The notes: generated from the letters alone by a model not told the origin. A stretch of DNA of 64,000 nucleotides from Panonychus citri (GCF_014898815.1 NW_026515543.1:4650001-4714000); one strand, 5' to 3'; shown: positions 47,172 to 60,573, counted from the first letter of the stretch. Program-made: numbers and translations.

Positions 47172-50100
47172 ATGTATCGTTGTGTTTCCAAAGCTTGTGA
47201 TGAAAATATTGACTTTGCTTTTAGTAGTCATCAAGATATTATTCTACATGGTAGAGAGAAAGAGTTTGCCTTCAGGCCGCGTATTTTACTCTCTTGTGGT
47301 CACTCGGTTTGTGAAAATTGCATTTTCACTGCGGTTTCATCTAAACAGGAAGAATTTATCAAGTGCGATGATTGTGGTAAAGTAACGAGTTTCTCTCGGC
47401 AAACTATTCAAACAATCAAAGTAAAAAGACCACAATCTAAAGAAAGTGTTCGATGGAATGAAGATTGTGAGGACGATCTTCTTTACGAAGCTTTTTCCAT
47501 TGGTGCTGCTTTTAATTCTGGTCGTATTTCGGTCTCAGCAACTCCGATAGTTGATCTTGATGGTAACCAGTTTTTCTCTTTCTCTATCATCGTTCTGCAA
47601 ACTTATTCTATTCTCCTGAATTGACCTTTTTTTTTCTATATTCTTCATTTTTTTAACAGAAAGTCTACTTGAATCACAAAATCTTCCAAGCCATTCGTAT
47701 AGAAATGAGCCTGAAGTGTTGACCATTCGTGATAGAGTCTCCAATGCATCAGACTCCTTTAAATTAGCTGTTGATGATGGTATTTCAATGTATACATCTT
47801 GTAGTAAATCATTGAAATTTTATTCGACACAAAAACTGCCCTCAATAAGCAATTTGTTTCCACCAAAGAAGCGATTAGAAAGCGTTTTCATGTTTTACAT
47901 GGTTTATTACAGTTGGAAGAAACGAATCTCATCAGAGAACTGGTTAAGAGTAAAGAAAATACAGTCAAATCTTTACAAGAAAAGGAGAAATCTATCGATT
48001 CAGCTCGTACAAACCTTAGAAATTTGCTCATTCGAAGTCCACAATATGCTCACATTCAAACTAGTAATCCTTTCAAACACGAGATTGATCAATATCGCAT
48101 GAAACCTTTGCGTATTGATTTAGCACCCGAACTGTCCAATCATCTTTCCAATTTGAATAAACCTCATGACGATTTGCATCAAGAGATCAAAAAATTGACG
48201 GATTTTCGTAAAGCTGTTCGTTTTGATCTTAATATCGCTTTCGCCCCACTGATCTCTTCAAACCATCCAGCCTCATCTGTTCCAGTTGCCTCTGAAGCTA
48301 AAAATGCAAAGAAAAGGACCAAAGCTTCCAATTTATATTACACAAATTTTATTCGACAACAATTAGTAACCATTCATGACGTCAAAGATTCTGGCTATTT
48401 CTCAGCTCACCTTCCAAGTGACCAATCTGTCGCTACATCTTTAGCTAAAGCACTCGAAAAATGGTGTAGTCATTTCCTTCATCCTCCTTGTATCAGCAAA
48501 ATTAAGCCCTCAAGTGATCTGATTGTTTGGCACGACCAAAAGTTACGTTGGGCTCGAGCTAAATTTAAAAGGGTAATTGAAGACACCAGACAATCTGAAA
48601 AGGAAAATTATTACCTTTTAAACTCCAATTTATCATCGAAAAAAGTTGAAGTCTCTCTTGTCGATTTCGGTGATGAAATTTATGAAACATTGATTGAAAA
48701 TGTTCGTGAAAGTTGCTGTCAACTAACCGATCCAACAACATATCCTCCATTACTCAAGGCGTGGAAATGTCGCCTGAAAGATATTCAACCAAGCAGCTCT
48801 AACATAAGACCATATATCCTTAAATTTTGTGCCACCGGTATCCAAGTCCGTCTACTTGTCCTAACAGAACCAATAGATGACATTTACGAAGTTGACATTG
48901 TCCATGACATTCGTGATCTAGTTAATCCTCAACCAACTTTAATCGAATTTTTAATCTTCAGTAATGTCGCCAAACTCAAAGATCCAAAGATTCAATATCC
49001 TTACCCCCCGAAATTAGACGCTGCATTACAATATCGAGATGCAGATCAATTAAAAGTCGGCGATAATTATGCAGTCGATTTGACGTTCATCAAAAATCCT
49101 CATAGTTTCTTTGTGGTTGTTTCTCGATTAAGAGAAAAACTTGAGAGTCTTGAGAAAAAGATCAACGATTTATATTCTAATCAGACTAGAACCATCGCTT
49201 TTCGGCTATATTATCCAAGAATTTATATTCCTTGTGCTGCTCGATGTGAACTCTTTTGGGACAGAAAGAAAAAGCGTGAAAAAATATTCCATCGAGGTTA
49301 TATTATTCCTCCAAACGAACCAACCCCACCCGGAAGTGTGACATTTTTCGCAGTCGATTATGGTGAATGTGTATATGTTCCCTTGGTTGATTTGCGAATT
49401 CTTCCTGATTGTTTCGTCACCGCTATGCCCAAATCTGCGATCCAATGTTCCCTCAGTGATATTGTTCCTCTTGATTCGGGAAACTGGAGTCGAAATTCAA
49501 TCTTAGCGTTTAGGGAATTTTTCCAAGCAACCGATACACCGACAGCAATTACAGTCACTAAAAGTCCGGGTGAAAAAAAAACGCATAGTGTAGTTTTAAA
49601 CCTTCTTAAATTAGCAGAACATCATCCGGATGGTAATTTAAATGAGATATTGGTCAAAGAAGGATTCGCAATTAAGAGCAGTGATGTCTCAGAAATCATC
49701 GATATTACCAAAGACAACAGCTCATTTCCAAACAATCGAACTTCTAACAATCGATTCGATTTTAATTGTTACAGTTTAATCCAGGACATGGCTCGTAAAT
49801 CTAAGTCTATGAATCTTGGTACAATTGATTCACTAATTCCAATCAAAATAACTGCTTTTAATTCACCTGAATCATTTTTCATTCAAATCAACACACCGGA
49901 AATTCAAACAGAAATAAGCAACTACATGAAAAGATTGGGTGAAATGTATGACGGTATTGATATTAGTCGACGGCCCGTTGGACAAATGCAAGGCTTCGAT
50001 GTGGGCGAACAATGTATCTATCTATTTCGAGATGATAACGGCTACTCTACTTACTGGAGACGCGGACTAATTTTGAGCTTTTTGGGCGAGAAGCAGCAAC

Positions 50101-52327
50101 AAACGAACGGCAATAATTCAACTGATCCCCGCCAAATGAAACAAGTTGCTCCTGATTCTCTTTATAAACTGAGAGATCGCGATTTCGGAAACGATATTAT
50201 CGTTAAACGTAAAAACATGTTACAACTTCAGCCTGCGTCACCTCATCGTAAAGACGGTGAAAAATGTATTCAAGTTTGCATTCCAGGTATTAAACACTCT
50301 GCTCAAGAATGGTCACCAGATTGTATCGAATATTGTAGAAGAAAATTGCGAACTTATCATGGGAAATTATTCATCAAAATTGAAGACAATTTAACTGCCA
50401 CCCAACCCGAGAAATTGCCTGTTGATTGTATCTTTTTAGCTGTTGAAATTCCCGATGCTTGCCTTCCAAGTGAAGATCATTATTACTCATTGAGATATGA
50501 TCTTCTTGAAACTGGAAACGCTGCACTAATCAGGTAAATCTTTTTAATTGTTAAAATAATTTTCTTTTAATGCAATGTTTTTTTTTTGTTTTTTTTAAAT
50601 CTTTTTAGTGAACATTTGCACTTTGAAAGCGAGCTTAAAATTGACGATGATTCTGCTTACGCTGATATTCAGATTCCTCTTTCTATTCGAGATGATTCAT
50701 TACTCAGCTCACTTCGATCATCATATTACAATGAGAATCAGGTCATTGAGTCAATTAAGTACATGGACGCCAAGAGACCTGAAGTTGCCGAGTTTAACGC
50801 GGTTTGTACTCATGTTGAAGACGGACCATCGATTTATTTTACCATATTGGAAGAGCCAAGTGAACCTTCAATAGGCACAATTAATAAAACTATTTTGAGA
50901 AAACTTCTGAAACAAGAGAAACTGTTATCCTTCAAGGGTAATGTTGAAACTGGTCGAGCTTGTACCGTTTATAACGATTCCCGATGGTGTCGAGCTGAAA
51001 TCTTATCAAATAGTACAAATAATAACAAAATAACCGTTCGTCATGTGGATACTGGAGTAACCAAAGATTATTTCATTGATAAAATGAGTAGTGAAGTTTT
51101 TTGTGAGGGAATTCCCAAATTGGCCTTTGAAGGTCGATTGGATAGATGTGCTCCCTTTGTAAATCTACGAGCTGATATTCCCGCCAAACTGAAAGCTTAT
51201 CTCACCGAGAATCTCATTGGGAAAAAGTTAACAATCAAATGGGAGGTTAGTTTGAAGGTGGAAATTAATTGATATTTGTTTTGTATTGCTAATTGTACTT
51301 TTCTTGCTCTTATTAGAACTTTGGTTCGAGTCGTACAATGTTGATCTCTGTTTTCGTCCAGGAAAAAGGTCGAGACTTGAAAAGCATGTTACTCAATTTG
51401 GATCTTATTCAAGAATCTCAAGTGGAAACGGAAGAACTTCCTCAATATATTCGAACTTCCCTTGAGCTGATGGAACAAAGTGAATACAATTTTCTAAATC
51501 ATCAGTTTATCATCGATAAATTTTATCCCGTTATTATTGCTGATTATGTGCGAGAAAATTATCTCTATGTTCAACTAATTTCTTTCAAAAATCCAAGTGG
51601 ATCAGAAGAAGAAGATATCAATGCCTTTCACAGTATTTACAGAAACGATGAAGAATTTTTCAATTCAAACGCAAAAAACTTCTATGATGCTGTTGAATTC
51701 AATGTCGGTTAGTTGATGATTGCAATTGAATTGTTCTTTGTTCGTCTATTAATTAAATTGTCTCTATTTTTCTAGGTAATTCTTGTCTAGCCAAATGGAA
51801 TGGCGAATGGTTCAGAGGAATTGTTTCTGCAGTTATTATACCGAAGCTCAAATATGAAGTTTTTTTCGTGGATTGGGGAAACACTGACACCGTCGAAAAG
51901 TCAAAGTAATTTTTAGTCATAACAATTAACGATAATCTAAATACCTTTTCTCCTCTTATATTCATTTGCAGTATGAAGATACTTCCACTAAACGGTCATC
52001 CAATTTTTGGCTTTTTCGTCCGATTATCGAACCTTAAACCCGCTCGACAAGGAGTTTGGAATCAACGTTTATATGATATGATGAAAGCGATCGTTGATAA
52101 AGCCTCAAGTGAACAACAAAATTTCTTAGTAAAATTTAAGGTTCGTCTTGAAAATTAACTTAAAAAATTTTCTTTCCTCTAATTAATATAATTTTTTCTT
52201 CTTTTATTGTTATTAGTCGACTACAGTTCCATTCGATGTTGAATTATGGACTGCCAATGATAACCAACAACCAGTTGATATTTTTTTCTCTAATCTCATT
52301 TCCGATCGTATCCTGCAAATATGTTAA
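47172..52327 (+). CDS. RNF17: RNF17/Qin-like RING and multi-Tudor piRNA-pathway protein
   Basis: Seven exons, 47172-47562, 47660-50533, 50609-51245, 51317-51707, 51776-51905, 51972-52140 and 52217-52327; about 1567 residues after allowing for one frameshift. A RING-like zinc finger (SCGHSVCENC, then CDDC, about 42-68) leads, followed by a TRIM-type coiled coil (KEAIRKRFHVLHGLLQLEE). Five Tudor cores follow: VSLVDFGDEIYETLIE (about 465), FFAVDYGECVYVPLVDLRIL (about 710), YKLRDRDFGNDI (about 980), VRHVDTGVTKDYF (about 1245) and YEVFFVDWGNTDTVEK (about 1470). RING plus five Tudors is the architecture of vertebrate RNF17 and fly Qin/Kumo, which guard piRNA ping-pong in germ granules by binding dimethyl-arginine on PIWI proteins. 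The first RING cysteine pair is irregular. A single base appears to be missing at about 47805-47815, between zinc finger and coiled coil. Confidence 0.9.
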
Positions 52328-52989
52328 ATTTTATATTCCATTGATTGTCAAGAAATACAAATCGTAATCAAGTGCCGGGAATGACAAACCAATCAACTGA
52401 TCGCTACAAATTTACATCATTTTCATATTCACATTCACTATTTTCTAAGCTTTTTTTACATTCCATTAATAACTAACATTTCTAATTAATCATCATTGCT
52501 CATCACAATTGAGCAAATCATATTATCGTTATTGTTATAACGCAAAAGTTAATCATCAAGATATTATTATTATTATTATATTCTGATTCTGTCAAAGATT
52601 TAAATCCAATAAAAGCAAACAAATTATTCTCAAAAATCAAACTCTACCATTGGAAGATATTTAAATTGACCTTTAATTGTTTTAATTACACTTGAAAATG
52701 TAATATCATTGATAAACATAAGGAAAACAGTAGTTGATATTATTCAGAGAATTGCGATTAACCATTTGTGGGAATTAGTTAATTAATCTTTAGAAATGAT
52801 GTTAATTGTATAAACTAAAATGAACGAGATAATTAATTAGCAATTAGCAAGTTGAAATAAATCTGTGACTCGAATTAAACAGATGAACCAAAATGAGAGA
52901 GACAATTTAATAAAATTAAATCGCGAGGACAATTTACTCATTTAATCAACTCAACAATCAGAGAGTTGTGATCACAATTACAATTAATC
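52328..52989. other. Intergenic between RNF17-like gene and protease
   Basis: 3' UTR of the Tudor gene (poly-A-like AATAAAAG at about 52608), then the protease promoter. AT-rich; a short TTA run is at about 52563-52580. Confidence 0.5.
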
Positions 52990-54399
52990 ATGGATCTATT
53001 TTCACTAATTGTTATTTTATCTTCACTTACATTTCAATTTGCCTTAAATGGTCCGGTAAGTTGTTTGTCCATCGATTGTCACCAATTATGATTAACTTTT
53101 CTTTCCTCTAATCAATTAGATTACCGTTCTAGGTGGTGTATTGTTATCTGAGTCCCTTTTACGGGACAACGAATGTACAATGACCGATGGTCGACCCGGA
53201 AGTTGTAAAATCCTTTCCATCGAGAAATGTTCAACCCTCAAGACAAACGAACCATTGAAACAATGTAACAAGAACAGTTTACCCTTTTCATTTAATCCAG
53301 TTTGTTGTCCATTCAGTAATAAACCAGGAGTATTACCAACAGCACCAAAAAAGGGTAATCGAAACAATTTGGAAACAATTAGCTCAACAATTAGAGTGTA
53401 AACTTACTGTTTTGTTATTTTCGGCTTGAATTTTTCCTTAATAGGTTGTGGTAATCAACCAAGTATCAAGGCTATTGTTGGAGGTCAAGTTGTTAACCCT
53501 GGTAATAAATACCCATGGATGATTGGACTCATGTCCAAATCTTATAATCGTTATCGTCTCATCTGTGGTGGTGCTTTGATTAACGAGAAATTTGTTCTGA
53601 CCGCTGCTCATTGTGTCACTCGAACCTCTGGTAAAGTCAAAGCGAGTGAACTTAAAGTTAAATTGGGTTCATTTGATATCAACGATTCAGGAAGTTTACT
53701 TGATATCGAAGCTGTTTATCCTCACGAAGAATACAAATTCTGGCTTGCTTATCATGATATCGCTCTGATTAAATTGAAAAATCCCGTTAAAATGGACGAT
53801 GTCTTGGAACCAATTTGTTTACCTCCTTTCGATACCAAGAAAAAATTAGACACCAAGGAAATGATCGGATCTCCAGTTACTGTTGCTGGTTGGGGAACAA
53901 CTTCCTACGAAGGTAAAGATGATCAGCAATCAATTGATTGGATTTAAAAAATAAGGATAAAAATGAGAACATTAATTTACAAATCATCTTAATTTAGGAT
54001 CAACGTCTAAATTACTTCGTGAAGTAACTGTAACAATCCAAGATCGAGATGAGTGTAATCGTAACTACACCAAAATGGAAGGCGCTAAATCAGTTCTTCC
54101 CGATGGAGTCAACGAATCTTTCCTTTGTGCAAGCGAACAGGGCAAAGATTCATGTCAAGTAAGCACCGAAAATCATTTAATTGTTTACCTTTGTAATTTA
54201 ATTCACTTTTCACCTCTAACAATTTAAGGGCGATTCTGGTGGACCTTTAATGTACACTGACCCAAAGACTGGACTGGTCAGTCAAATCGGTGTCGTTTCC
54301 TTTGGCTACAAATGCGCCGAACCAGGATTCCCTGGTGTTTACACCAATGTTGCCCATTACTTGAAATGGATCGGCAGTCACATTGAAGATTACAATTAG
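52990..54399 (+). CDS. CLIP-domain trypsin-like serine protease, secreted
   Basis: Five exons, 52990-53055, 53120-53354, 53445-53912, 53998-54158 and 54229-54399; 366 residues. A signal peptide (MDLFSLIVILSSLTFQFA) leads a CLIP domain with six cysteines (NECTMTDGRPGSC, EKC, KQC, PVCCPF) about 40-90. After a linker comes the chymotrypsin-fold domain: activation site KAIVGG, His in TAAHC, Asp in DIALIKL and Ser in GDSGGP, all present. An Asp at DSCQGDSGGP six residues before the catalytic Ser gives trypsin-type specificity for Arg/Lys. Cleavage before IVGG would follow Ala-type residues (IKA|IVGG), unlike the usual Arg/Lys, so the activating enzyme may be unusual. CLIP proteases run haemolymph cascades for clotting, prophenoloxidase and Toll signalling. 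Which cascade cannot be told here. Confidence 0.94.
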
Positions 54400-55696
54400 A
54401 TTAATTAATTAACTACAATTAGCATTGAATGACTTACAACAATCAGCTCATTTCCATTGAGTTAATAAAACAGTTTCACTTTATCTTGACCTCCAAATCA
54501 GTGATTAGTTTAATTAGTGATCAATATTAATAAATATTTCCCTTTGATAATCAAATTATTTGCTGATAAAAAAATTCCTCCAAACAATTAAGACTAATTA
54601 TCTTTTACCTACTTCATTAAATTAATTACAATTTAATATTTACTAATCAAAATGTTTTTCTAAATCATTGACATTTGTTTTTCGTAATGATAGTTAATTA
54701 AACTCTCTCATCACCTTTATAATTAACAGATTTTCAAATCTTTTCTATTAATTTTAATCACAATTAGCATAACACATTCTAATTAATTAACTTAATCAAA
54801 TTAATTCACAATTGTTTGTATTCCCAATCAACTTTTCAAACGATTGGATTGAACAAAATTTTATTCAATTAAAACTGATTATTTGAATTTGAATTATTTC
54901 AACAATTTGTGTAAAATGTATTATCTGATTTAATTTCAATAGTTTTAATGAGAAAATCAGTTAATTGTGCAAATAATTAAAATGGAAAAATAAATTAACC
55001 ATTTTGATATTACCGCTTTTCCATAAACAGTTGAACTCCACATGTTGATGGTTACGTGTCTTTGTTTTGGTGTTTCAATTGTTTACATTTGTTTTCTTTA
55101 ATCAAATTGATAATTTTTAGCAACATTTGATGATAAACAATTAGTAAATTGTTGAATTTCAAGAATGAAATGTGTACACAATAGAAATAAAGTCGAATGA
55201 TTAATTGATTATCTGTCAATTCAGTTTTCTCCTTTTCCATTCATTTATTTCACTACATTTGTTATCTCATTCAATTGAAATTATATTCACATCGTTCAAT
55301 GTTATTATTATTATTTATTGATTGTGATTAAATCACCTTTCACCACATCGTTCATTTGGATAAACATATGATTCATTTGATTGATTAATCAATTAATTCC
55401 AAGTTTATCCAAAAAGTGTAAACTATTATCTTCTGTCACTTGGATTACTTAATTCTCTTGGATTTTCATTGGATTCATTTGTTGATTATCATTAACAACA
55501 ATTAAGTAAACAGTTTACTTAAGGTAAATGCGATTGTTTATTGATTTATTATAAATTTTTTCATTTGTTATGAGATAACAGATGATGGAAAATATAATTG
55601 AATTAATCAGTTGATTGTTTTCCTCTTTTATCATCTTGATGTTTTGTTAAAACCTTTACTGATTTCATATTTCTCTGTTCTTTCAGGGTGGTTACC
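54400..55696. other. Intergenic, very AT-rich
   Basis: 1.3 kb spacer upstream of the prenyltransferase. The minus frame at 55240-55052 lacks gene features. Nothing else seen. Confidence 0.5.
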
Positions 55697-56971
55697 ATGT
55701 ATTGGATCAAGGAATCAGGAACAAATTGGTTGCAATCATTTGTGATTAACATTATCAAAAGAGGTAAATTACCTCGACACATCGCCTTTATAATGGATGG
55801 TAATCGTCGATATGCCAAGAAAAATCACCTCGCCCGATTAACTGGTCATCTCCATGGTTTTGATACACTTTCCAATGTAGGTTTGTGATTCTGGTCTACA
55901 ATTGAACTAATTGCTCGCCACTGGATTAATTGTTGATTCTATTACTCTCTGTAGATTCTTGGTTGGTGTAAAGCACTAGATATAACTGAGATAACTATAT
56001 TTGCTTTTAGCTTTGAAAATTTCAAACGAAGCCAAGAAGAGGTTGATGATTTAATGGCAATTTCTCGAGAAAATTTGACCTTCTAATCAACGAACTGTAA
56101 GTTAATTTAGACTGTAAATCCAATTTTCTACCAAGAGACAATTAATCTTACCACAAGGATACAAAATTCTAAATGTCAAATGTTTTCTCTCTTTTACTCT
56201 ATTATTGTTTCTTTTTTTCTCTCATTTTCTCAGTGATAAGATCAATGAACATGGTGTTTGTGTGAGATTTTGGGGAGAACTTGAATTTCTTCCAGATGAT
56301 ATTCAGGAAAGATTTACACACATCATGTCAGCGACTCGTGACAATAAAAGGTAAATATCCTCAATCGATTTTCTGATATTAATCAGATTCAATTGGATTT
56401 CATGGAATTAATTCCAATACTAATTATTTACCTTCTCTCTTTCAGAGCTTTTCTAAATGTTTGCTTTGCTTATACATCGAGATGTGAAATTGTTGGTGCA
56501 ATGAAAAAGATACAAAAAGGTGTATCGCAAAAGCAAATTGCAATTAGGTAGAGAAATTAATCTATTTAATTAGATATAATTATATATTTACAGTTATTGT
56601 AATTCTAATTGCTTTGTATTTCTCTTTCTCTTTCTCTCTCCTTCTCCGTCTGGCCTTTAAACAGTGATATAAATGCTAATTTGATTAGTGATTATCTTTA
56701 CTCAGCTGGTAGTCGATCTCCTGATTTATTGATCAGAACCTCTGGAGTTGTACGATTAAGTGATTTCCTATTATGGCAAACAAGTTTCACAATTAACGCT
56801 TTTGTTGATGTCCTTTGGCCTGAGTTTTCATTCTGGGATTTAATTGGTTGTTTATTATATTACCAACGTTTCCAGGGTCAAGTTAATCAAGCTTCAATCC
56901 GGCACAATTTGATAACAAAAAATTTGATTCCATTTGAACAAAATATAACCACCAATTCCGTGTCAAGTTAA
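55697..56971 (+). CDS. DHDDS: Dehydrodolichyl diphosphate synthase catalytic subunit, frameshifted
   Basis: Five exons, 55697-55876, 55955-56096, 56234-56350, 56446-56547 and 56665-56971; about 282 residues after one frame correction. This cis-prenyltransferase elongates farnesyl diphosphate with isopentenyl diphosphate at the ER to make the dolichol backbone for N-glycosylation; it works with the Nogo-B receptor subunit. The catalytic signature HIAFIMDGNRRYAKK, FAFSFENFKRSQEEVDDLM, GVCVRFWGELEFLP, LNVCFAYTSR and RTSGVVRLSDFLLWQTS are clear. The Glu usual in RTSGEVRLS is Val here. Exon 2 reads into TAA at 56084-56086, while the correct continuation (a FDLLINEL-type helix) lies in the next frame. 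One base is missing in the A/T run at about 56069-56076. Since the gene is normally essential, an assembly indel is the likeliest cause. Confidence 0.92.
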
Positions 56972-58979
56972 TTATCATCACACCAACGCCAAGATTGTAA
57001 CAACATTTTCTTAATCATTACCATCATCATCAATATAAAGTGACTATTATGGTCTTCCCCAAATTTCATAATCACTTTTGATGAATGTTGTGTGTGTGAT
57101 TTTTTTTTATATTCATTTACAATTAAGATGTAAAGCCTTGTAAAGTATGATCATGATTATGATGATTAAAGTCATGTCATGTTATAATGTGAGGTTAATC
57201 AAATTATACTTTTTGATGCAATCAAAGTTGTGTATGTAAGGTATGGATGATGATGATGATGATGATGAGAAGGAAGGAAGAGAATGAAAGAAAGAGAGAA
57301 GGAAGAAAATTGTGAGCACTAAAATGAGTCTTAATCAACAACTAATTGTTGTTGGTTAACTTGAAATTGTGTGTGTCCCATAAAAATGATGATTATGGTG
57401 ATGATGATGATGATCACAATTCTTCATCTTTCTTTCCTTTCTTTCTTCCATTGTTATCATCTCTTTCTTTTCCCTTTAATCATGAATATATTTTGTAACC
57501 ACAATCATGGAGGAAGCCAAACATTTGAATATAAGCCAATTGTAATGTCAACAGAATATAAGAAACAGTTAAAAAAATTGTTTCTCATTGTGATGATTAC
57601 GATGATGATGATGATGATGATGTATGAAAATGATGAATGGCAGGCTGATTGTAACAATTAACATTTGATTGTCAATTAGAGGCAATTGATGGTATGATTG
57701 TTAGAAATTCAATTTCATTTTGTTTCTTTGCCTCATGATCATCAACCATCATTTTTAAATTGACTTATCAAAGTTAATTAATTAGTTTAATTAATTTTCT
57801 GCGTCTTTCACTTTGTGTTTTTAATCAGATCAATATTTTTGTTTATAATCAACACCATCAAAATTATTAATTGTGTATCAGTTAAATCTGATTGTTGTAC
57901 AAAAACAAGTGAACTCAATTAAATAATTAACATAACCATTTTGTTTTTCACTTCATTCTTAAATCATTGATAATGATCTTATTATTATTATTATTATTGT
58001 AATTATTATTATCTATTTTTGATGAACAATTAAGTTGTTTATGACATTGCCCCAGCAAATATTATACAATTGAATCAAATTGGCTGTGATTTAAATCCAA
58101 GCAATCAAGTTGATGTATTATAAAAAAAGGGAAGAGGAAATGATTAGTTAAATTGTTGATTAACAGTAATGATTGTTATTGGAGGAGGAGAGAGAGAGAG
58201 AGAGAGATAAAGGGTTAATTGTAAAGACAAGAAGACAATAATAATCAGCAGGAAGGGTAGTTAATTATTAACATACAATCAACCAAATTGTAATTGAATT
58301 GTTGGAGATCCATGATCATTGTTGAATGAAAGAGTTGAATTGATGATCACAATTTAATTGGTTGATTGGTGGTTTTAGCAGAAGAAGGTCAATGATTAAT
58401 TGATTTCAATTTTTCTGTATGAACCAATTCAGGAACGAAATCACAACAATCAATCAGCAATTTAATTCAATTGTAAAATGATAACGTTTTTGGGTAGTTG
58501 AGGAGGCGAAGCAGCATAAACATGATTAAGGTAAAAAAGTAATGATAATTGGAAACATTGCTAAGAGGCATCAGAATCAATTATTATTATTATTATTAAT
58601 TGGCAACAGCCAAGAGAGAGAGAGAGAACAAGTATAATAAGCAATAATAATAATAATAATCACCATCATCATTATCATCATAATTATCATCATCACTGTG
58701 ATAGTATCAATAATTTAGTTTGTTTATCTATTTTTTGAGGATTTTGATGGTTTGATGTTAGTGAGACACATAATTTGTTAATGTGATCAGTTTTTTTTGT
58801 TTTAGGATCCATAGTTGTTGATGATGTTGGTACGTTGATCATGAGACGGTGATGAAGGATGAAGATGATGTGCATTTATATCTTGATGAAATCGATGGAG
58901 ATGGTTGATGAAAAAATGTATATGATGTTTGATGTAGAGAAAGAGGAAGAGAAAGAGAAAGAGCGAGAGAGGCAAGGAA

Positions 58980-59011
<32 letters not shown>

Positions 59012-59608
59012 AGGGAGAGAGAACGAAAATGGATGATAAAACGAAAAGATTATTTGATTTTGTGTTATCTTGAAAAGCATTTAATCACTCTCAAAAGAGA
59101 AGTGAGAGAAAATAGAAATGAAGAGAAAAAAAATTCAAACTTAAAGTTGTTTGTTTGCTTGTTGTTGCTGGTTGTTGGTTGGTTGATGATAATTGTGATG
59201 AAAAGGTAACGATGATAATATGATGAAGATGCGTGCTCACTGGTTTTAATTTTGTTTTTTGAAGATGGCTATTGTGTTGGTGTAGTAATAGATTTTGTTT
59301 TCATTCAAATCTACCAAGATGAGCTGAAGCACATAGTGTTTTTTGTTTATCCTGTTGGTGTGTTTATGTTTGTATGTGTAGTGTGGTGTGTGGTTTGTGT
59401 GACTATGGGATAGATAGTCGAGAAAAAGATAGAGAAAAAGAGGAGAAAGAGAGAGAGAGAGTTGAGAAAGAAGTTGATTACAATTGTGAATACAATATTG
59501 TTTTCGTTTATACATGGTAACATCGGATTCAAGTGTGTTTGTGTGTTTGTATGTTATTAAGCAGATTACAGATTTGATTCTCCTTCAAACAATTTGTTTT
59601 AATCATCT
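56972..59608. other. Intergenic, microsatellite-rich
   Basis: 2.6 kb between convergent DHDDS and casein kinase 3' ends. It holds many simple repeats: GAT at 57246-57268, ATG/GAT at about 57390-57413 and 57600-57622, ATT at about 57980-57999 and 58582-58598, GA at 58186-58207, GA-rich at 58937-59022 and 59430-59462. Frames across these repeats (for example 58859-59209 +) encode only repeat peptides. Part of this is the long 3' UTR of the kinase. Confidence 0.6.
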
Positions 59609-60518
59609 CTAACGGCCACCCGTGGCTCCAGTTGCAGTTACATTTTGCGATGAAGATGCTCCAGCGATGGTGGCAGCCGCTTTTTGCTTCAACATTGTCC
59701 AGTCGAAAATATAATCATATGAGTGGTTTAAGGTACGAAATAGTATGCGGAATAGTTGACGAAGATACATGTAATCGGGCGCCTCTTCAAATCGTAAGCC
59801 TCGACAATAAGACAAATACATAGAAAACTCGGCTGGGAAACCTGGAAGATAAAAGGATTTAATGACGATGAGGAAAAAAAGAGGAGAAAAAAGAAAAAAG
59901 ATGAAAAAAAAGAGGTTAAGTAAATGGTTTTTCATCAAATATTTGAAAAGGTCAAACAAGTATCAATTGAATGTGAATGGGTTGATGTTGTGGTTGATGA
60001 TAATGATGATGTGAAAAGATTAACAGGTTCACACGCACATTCAATTGTTTCAAAAATTTAAAGGAATATGACTCCAAATGTACAGCGGAATTGAAGTAAA
60101 CACAAATAGCTAGTAAGCTATCAATTGAATCTACTGACCTTTACATAGCATATCAATAGACGTTGACATCTTTTTTTCAGAGATTTTTTCATATTTTTGC
60201 TTTTTAGTGGCAGCCTTAAGACCTTGCCAAGGAAGTGACCCTCGGTTGAAATACATTAGCACATAGCCCAATGATTCCATATCATCTCTACGACTTTGCT
60301 CGATACCTAAAAAGAGTAAGGAAAATTTTGGAAAAGGCCAAAGTTAGTTTCGTTAGCATTTAGAGTCAAACAAAAGCTAAACAAGCACAAGGGTCTTCCT
60401 GCAAATGCTATAGATTAACTATGGATGAGGAAGGACATGAGAGAAAGAAAGATAGAGAAAGAGATGGGGGATAAAGGAAGAAAGAAAGAAAATGAGGGGA
60501 AAAAGAGAAAGAGAGGAT

Positions 60519-60573
<55 letters not shown>

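Noticed and set aside
47765..47925. An intron in the Tudor gene ending at the good acceptor TTTATTACAG (47920)
   Set aside because: No in-phase GT donor of quality, and the skipped part encodes a typical TRIM coiled coil in one clean frame.
58859..59209. 116-codon Glu/Arg-rich plus-strand frame
   Set aside because: Translation of GA microsatellites antisense to the kinase 3' region; no other support.
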